In this document: piece after piece, positions 6,535-8,234 of the stretch | Layout of the letters: each line of letters opens with the position of its first letter | How positions within the stretch are numbered: position 1 is the stretch's first letter | NCBI GenBank assembly: GCA_946886255.1 | Contig: CAMPIG010000207.1 | Coordinates: forward strand, 1-8,234 | Source of the DNA: an uncultured Cellvibrio sp. | GTDB taxonomy: Bacteria; Pseudomonadota; Gammaproteobacteria; Pseudomonadales; Cellvibrionaceae | DNA: 8,234 bases | Direction: 5' to 3' | Position numbers and translations under genes: made by a program | Notes under the pieces: generated by a model | The model's input: the letters and a program-made list of their open reading frames with translations, nothing else | The model's database searches: none | What the model was told of the DNA's origin: nothing

Positions 6535-6764
6535 AAACACCACCTTTTAACAAAATCAGATATTCCTGATATTAAGACAGTGTTTACCCAGGCTTATTCA
6601 GCTTGTTTTGCTCTAACTCTTTCAAATCCTTATTTGAACCATGACACAAATTCTTCGTTATTAGGGTTTATCTGTTGGCCATCCAACATAAGCATCAAAA
6701 TTCGTTTTGATATTAAATGGCTATAGCATTTTTGCCGATTGCGTTTACTAAAACTAATGTAAAT
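6535..6764. other. AT-rich intergenic stretch with no assigned gene
   Basis: These 230 bases separate the crotonase-family gene from the small peptide gene, both on the reverse strand. The sequence is AT-rich. I see no convincing promoter, terminator or RNA gene in it. The isomerase frame stays open for 44 codons past its TAG (to a TAA at 6630-6632), without a good start or ribosome-binding site. A short frame at 6661-6720 (reverse) encodes YVGWPTD, loosely like part of the small peptide. Confidence 0.4.
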
Positions 6765-7553
6765 CTATTCAAAACGTGAAAAATCCGGTGCGCGTTTTTC
6801 AAAAAAAGCCATTACGGCTTCTTTGCATTCATCTGAGCCTAATCCTTCCGCAAAACCAACAAATTCAGCAGCGATAGCCTCATCAACGGCGGGCAGTTGT
6901 GCTTGCTTGAGCAGAGCCTTGGTACGGCGCACAGCAGCGGGTGGTTTTTGTGCAAGTCGTTGGGCCTTGGCAAGGACAAACTCATCCAACTCAGCATCAT
7001 CTACTACGCCGCTGATCATATTCCATTGCAGCGCCTGCGCGGCGCTGAATGGTTCACCCAGCAGTAATAATTCACTGGCTTTTGCATGACCTAACATCGA
7101 CGGTAATAAATAGCTGGCGGCGTATTCGGGACACAGTCCCAGGTTGACAAAGGGCAACTGCAATCGAGCATTATCAGCGGCGTACACCAGGTCGCAATGC
7201 AGCAGCAGAGTGGTACCAATACCGATTGCCGGGCCACGTACCGACGCCATCACCGGTTTAGTGGCATGCTGTAAGGCACGCATAAAACGCACTACCGAAT
7301 GGTTTTCGTGAATCTCCGGCTCATTCATAAAATCCACCAGATCGTTGCCACTGGTGAAACACTCGCCCGTACCGGTAATCACAATCACCCGCACCTCGCT
7401 ATTAACATCCGCTTTTTGCAAAGCATCGGCCGCTGCTGCGTACATGGCCAGCGACAACGCATTTTTCCGTTCAGGCCGGTTAAATCTTAACGTCAACACC
7501 CGCTCGTGCAGATTAATCTCCAATTGGGGACAGTCACTGGTAATACTGGTCAT
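6765..7553 (-). CDS. Crotonase-family protein, probable delta3,delta2-enoyl-CoA isomerase
   Basis: The 262-residue protein has the full length of an enoyl-CoA hydratase/isomerase. Oxyanion-hole segments are ECFTSGNDL (64-72, Gly69) and RGPAIGIG (106-113, Gly111). The two glutamates used by true hydratases are not seen: the GGGxE position reads GIGTT (Thr115), and the QPE segment reads LPF (133-135). Instead NLGLCPEYAAS places Glu143 where isomerases of the ECI2/yeast Eci1 type have theirs. The likely reaction is the shift of a cis- or trans-3-enoyl-CoA double bond to trans-2, allowing beta-oxidation to continue. The start at 7553 has AGGGAG (7559-7564) five bases upstream; a longer in-frame extension would run antisense into argS and is rejected. 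The ending EKRAPDF is typical of the family. A TATACT (reverse, 7588-7593) could be its -10 box, without a good -35. A dienoyl-CoA reductase-like gene lies downstream. General annotation as enoyl-CoA hydratase/isomerase is safe; the isomerase call is inferred. Confidence 0.9.
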   Translation of the reverse strand: MTSITSDCPQLEINLHERVLTLRFNRPERKNALSLAMYAAAADALQKADVNSEVRVIVITGTGECFTSGNDLVDFMNEPEIHENHSVVRFMRALQHATKPVMASVRGPAIGIGTTLLLHCDLVYAADNARLQLPFVNLGLCPEYAASYLLPSMLGHAKASELLLLGEPFSAAQALQWNMISGVVDDAELDEFVLAKAQRLAQKPPAAVRRTKALLKQAQLPAVDEAIAAEFVGFAEGLGSDECKEAVMAFFEKRAPDFSRFE

Positions 7554-7639
7554 AAAAACTCCCTGAACATGATGATGAAGAGTTAAGAGTATAGTCAGGC
7601 GCGCGGCTGAGGTCTGCGATGCAACCGCAAAACAGATAG

Positions 7640-7669
7640 ATGACACCCTCCGAGTGCCACAGGTACAAT
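7640..7669 (+). promoter_or_regulatory. Candidate sigma70 promoter for argS
   Basis: ATGACA (7640-7645) and TACAAT (7664-7669) each match the sigma70 consensus in five of six positions, with an 18-base spacer. Transcription would begin near 7676, giving a leader of roughly 29 bases before the argS ATG. It lies in the 151-base region shared with the divergent isomerase gene. Confidence 0.55.
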
Positions 7670-7704
7670 TCAGCCCTATTTCTTTTGCTGACATCCGGGA
7701 TGCT

Positions 7705-8234
7705 ATGAATATCCGCGAATTATTGAACCACAAAGTCCACCAGGCCATGCTTGCCTGTGGCATTCCCGCTGAACTCCCCGCCGTGATTGCCCCGGGCAAA
7801 AAGGCCGGTTTCGGCGACTATCAGGCCAATGGTGCCATGGGCGCCGCCAAGGTGATGGGTACCAATCCGCGCGAACTGGCCGCGCGCATCGTGGCTGAAC
7901 TGCACCTGGAGGATATCGCCGCCAAGGTGGAAGTTGCCGGTCCAGGTTTTATCAATATTGATCTCAAACCGGAATGGCTGGCACAGCAACTGGCATTGGC
8001 CGAAGCCGATCCGCGCCTGAAGATAACACCTGTTGACGCGCCCCAGACTGTGGTTATCGATTATTCCGGCCCGAATCTCGCCAAGGAAATGCATGTGGGC
8101 CATTTGCGCTCTACTATCATTGGCGATGCGCTTGCGCGGCTGCTGGAGTTTCAGGGGCATGAGGTGATTCGCCAAAATCATGTCGGTGATTGGGGCACGC
8201 AATTCGGCATGTTGATTGCCGAACTGGAAGAACA
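7705..8234 (+). CDS. argS: Arginyl-tRNA synthetase, N-terminal part (3' end beyond window)
   Basis: ArgS is a class I synthetase that charges tRNA-Arg with arginine in the cytoplasm. The window holds 176 codons of a protein that normally has about 560-590 residues; no stop codon occurs before the edge. The N-terminal additional domain, which contacts the tRNA D-loop in known structures, covers about 1-90 and shows [11 protein letters not shown] (35-45) and GPGFINI (79-85). The catalytic domain then begins with [20 protein letters not shown], including the HIGH-type motif HVGH at 130-133 for ATP binding, followed by [14 protein letters not shown]. The ATG at 7705 fits the usual family start (MNIRELL). 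Its ribosome-binding site is modest: CGGGA four bases upstream. It is divergent from the isomerase gene, with a candidate promoter at 7640-7669. Confidence 0.97.
   Translation, partial: MNIRELLNHKVHQAMLACGIPAELPAVIAPGKKAGFGDYQANGAMGAAKVMGTNPRELAARIVAELHLEDIAAKVEVAGPGFINIDLKPEWLAQQLALAEADPRLKITPVDAPQTVVIDYSGPNLAKEMHVGHLRSTIIGDALARLLEFQGHEVIRQNHVGDWGTQFGMLIAELEE

Noticed and set aside
6556..6570. Small dyad ATCAG/CTGAT upstream of the small peptide gene as an operator.
   Set aside because: A five-base stem in AT-rich DNA is expected by chance, and no promoter was placed next to it.
6630..6767. The crotonase frame stays open for 44 codons after its TAG stop, suggesting read-through or a C-terminal extension.
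   Set aside because: The family normally ends at this point, the extension has no recognisable domain, and an open stretch of this length is not rare by chance.
7554..7799. N-terminal extension of the crotonase gene to an upstream ATG at 7799.
   Set aside because: It would run antisense into argS and across the intergenic region, has no crotonase similarity, and the ATG at 7553 has a clear ribosome-binding site.
7720..8202. 160-codon reverse-strand open frame over argS.
   Set aside because: The forward frame encodes an unmistakable arginyl-tRNA synthetase with the HVGH motif; the reverse frame is a shadow.

Overview
The window is bacterial chromosome, most likely from a gammaproteobacterium close to Cellvibrio or its relatives in Cellvibrionaceae. 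That placement rests on general protein character and moderate G+C and was not tested by any search. It holds seven recognisable protein genes, two of them cut by the window edges, and one small open frame that appears to be a real gene. Nothing here is a phage, a transposase gene, a CRISPR array or an RNA operon.

Left part (1-3202). The window opens inside a long signalling protein with two receiver domains followed by GGDEF-like and EAL-like domains that have both lost their catalytic motifs. It meets tail to tail, 20 bases apart, a reverse-strand gene for a small exported ATP-dependent DNA ligase of the Lig E type. The 320 bases upstream of that ligase form a divergent regulatory region with argD. 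On the argD side this region holds a sigma70-like promoter and two successive terminator-like hairpins.

Middle (3203-5370). argD and argF, steps four and six of arginine synthesis, lie in the same direction, separated by 86 bases that contain two perfect-stem hairpins. argF is followed by a large, nearly perfect inverted repeat (5395-5502) that looks like a dispersed intergenic element.

Right part (5542-7553, reverse strand). Three reverse-strand genes read toward argF: a crotonase-family protein, a 40-residue exported or membrane peptide, and a short-chain dehydrogenase. Residue patterns place the dehydrogenase with 2,4-dienoyl-CoA reductases and the crotonase with delta3,delta2-enoyl-CoA isomerases. 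Together they would supply the two auxiliary steps needed to degrade unsaturated fatty acids. Divergent from them, argS (arginyl-tRNA synthetase) begins at 7705 and runs off the right edge. With argD and argF, this makes three arginine-related genes in 5 kb.

Most of the window is ordinary housekeeping sequence. The items most worth a second look are the argD leader, the palindromic element after argF, the 40-residue peptide gene, and the proposed reductase-isomerase pair.
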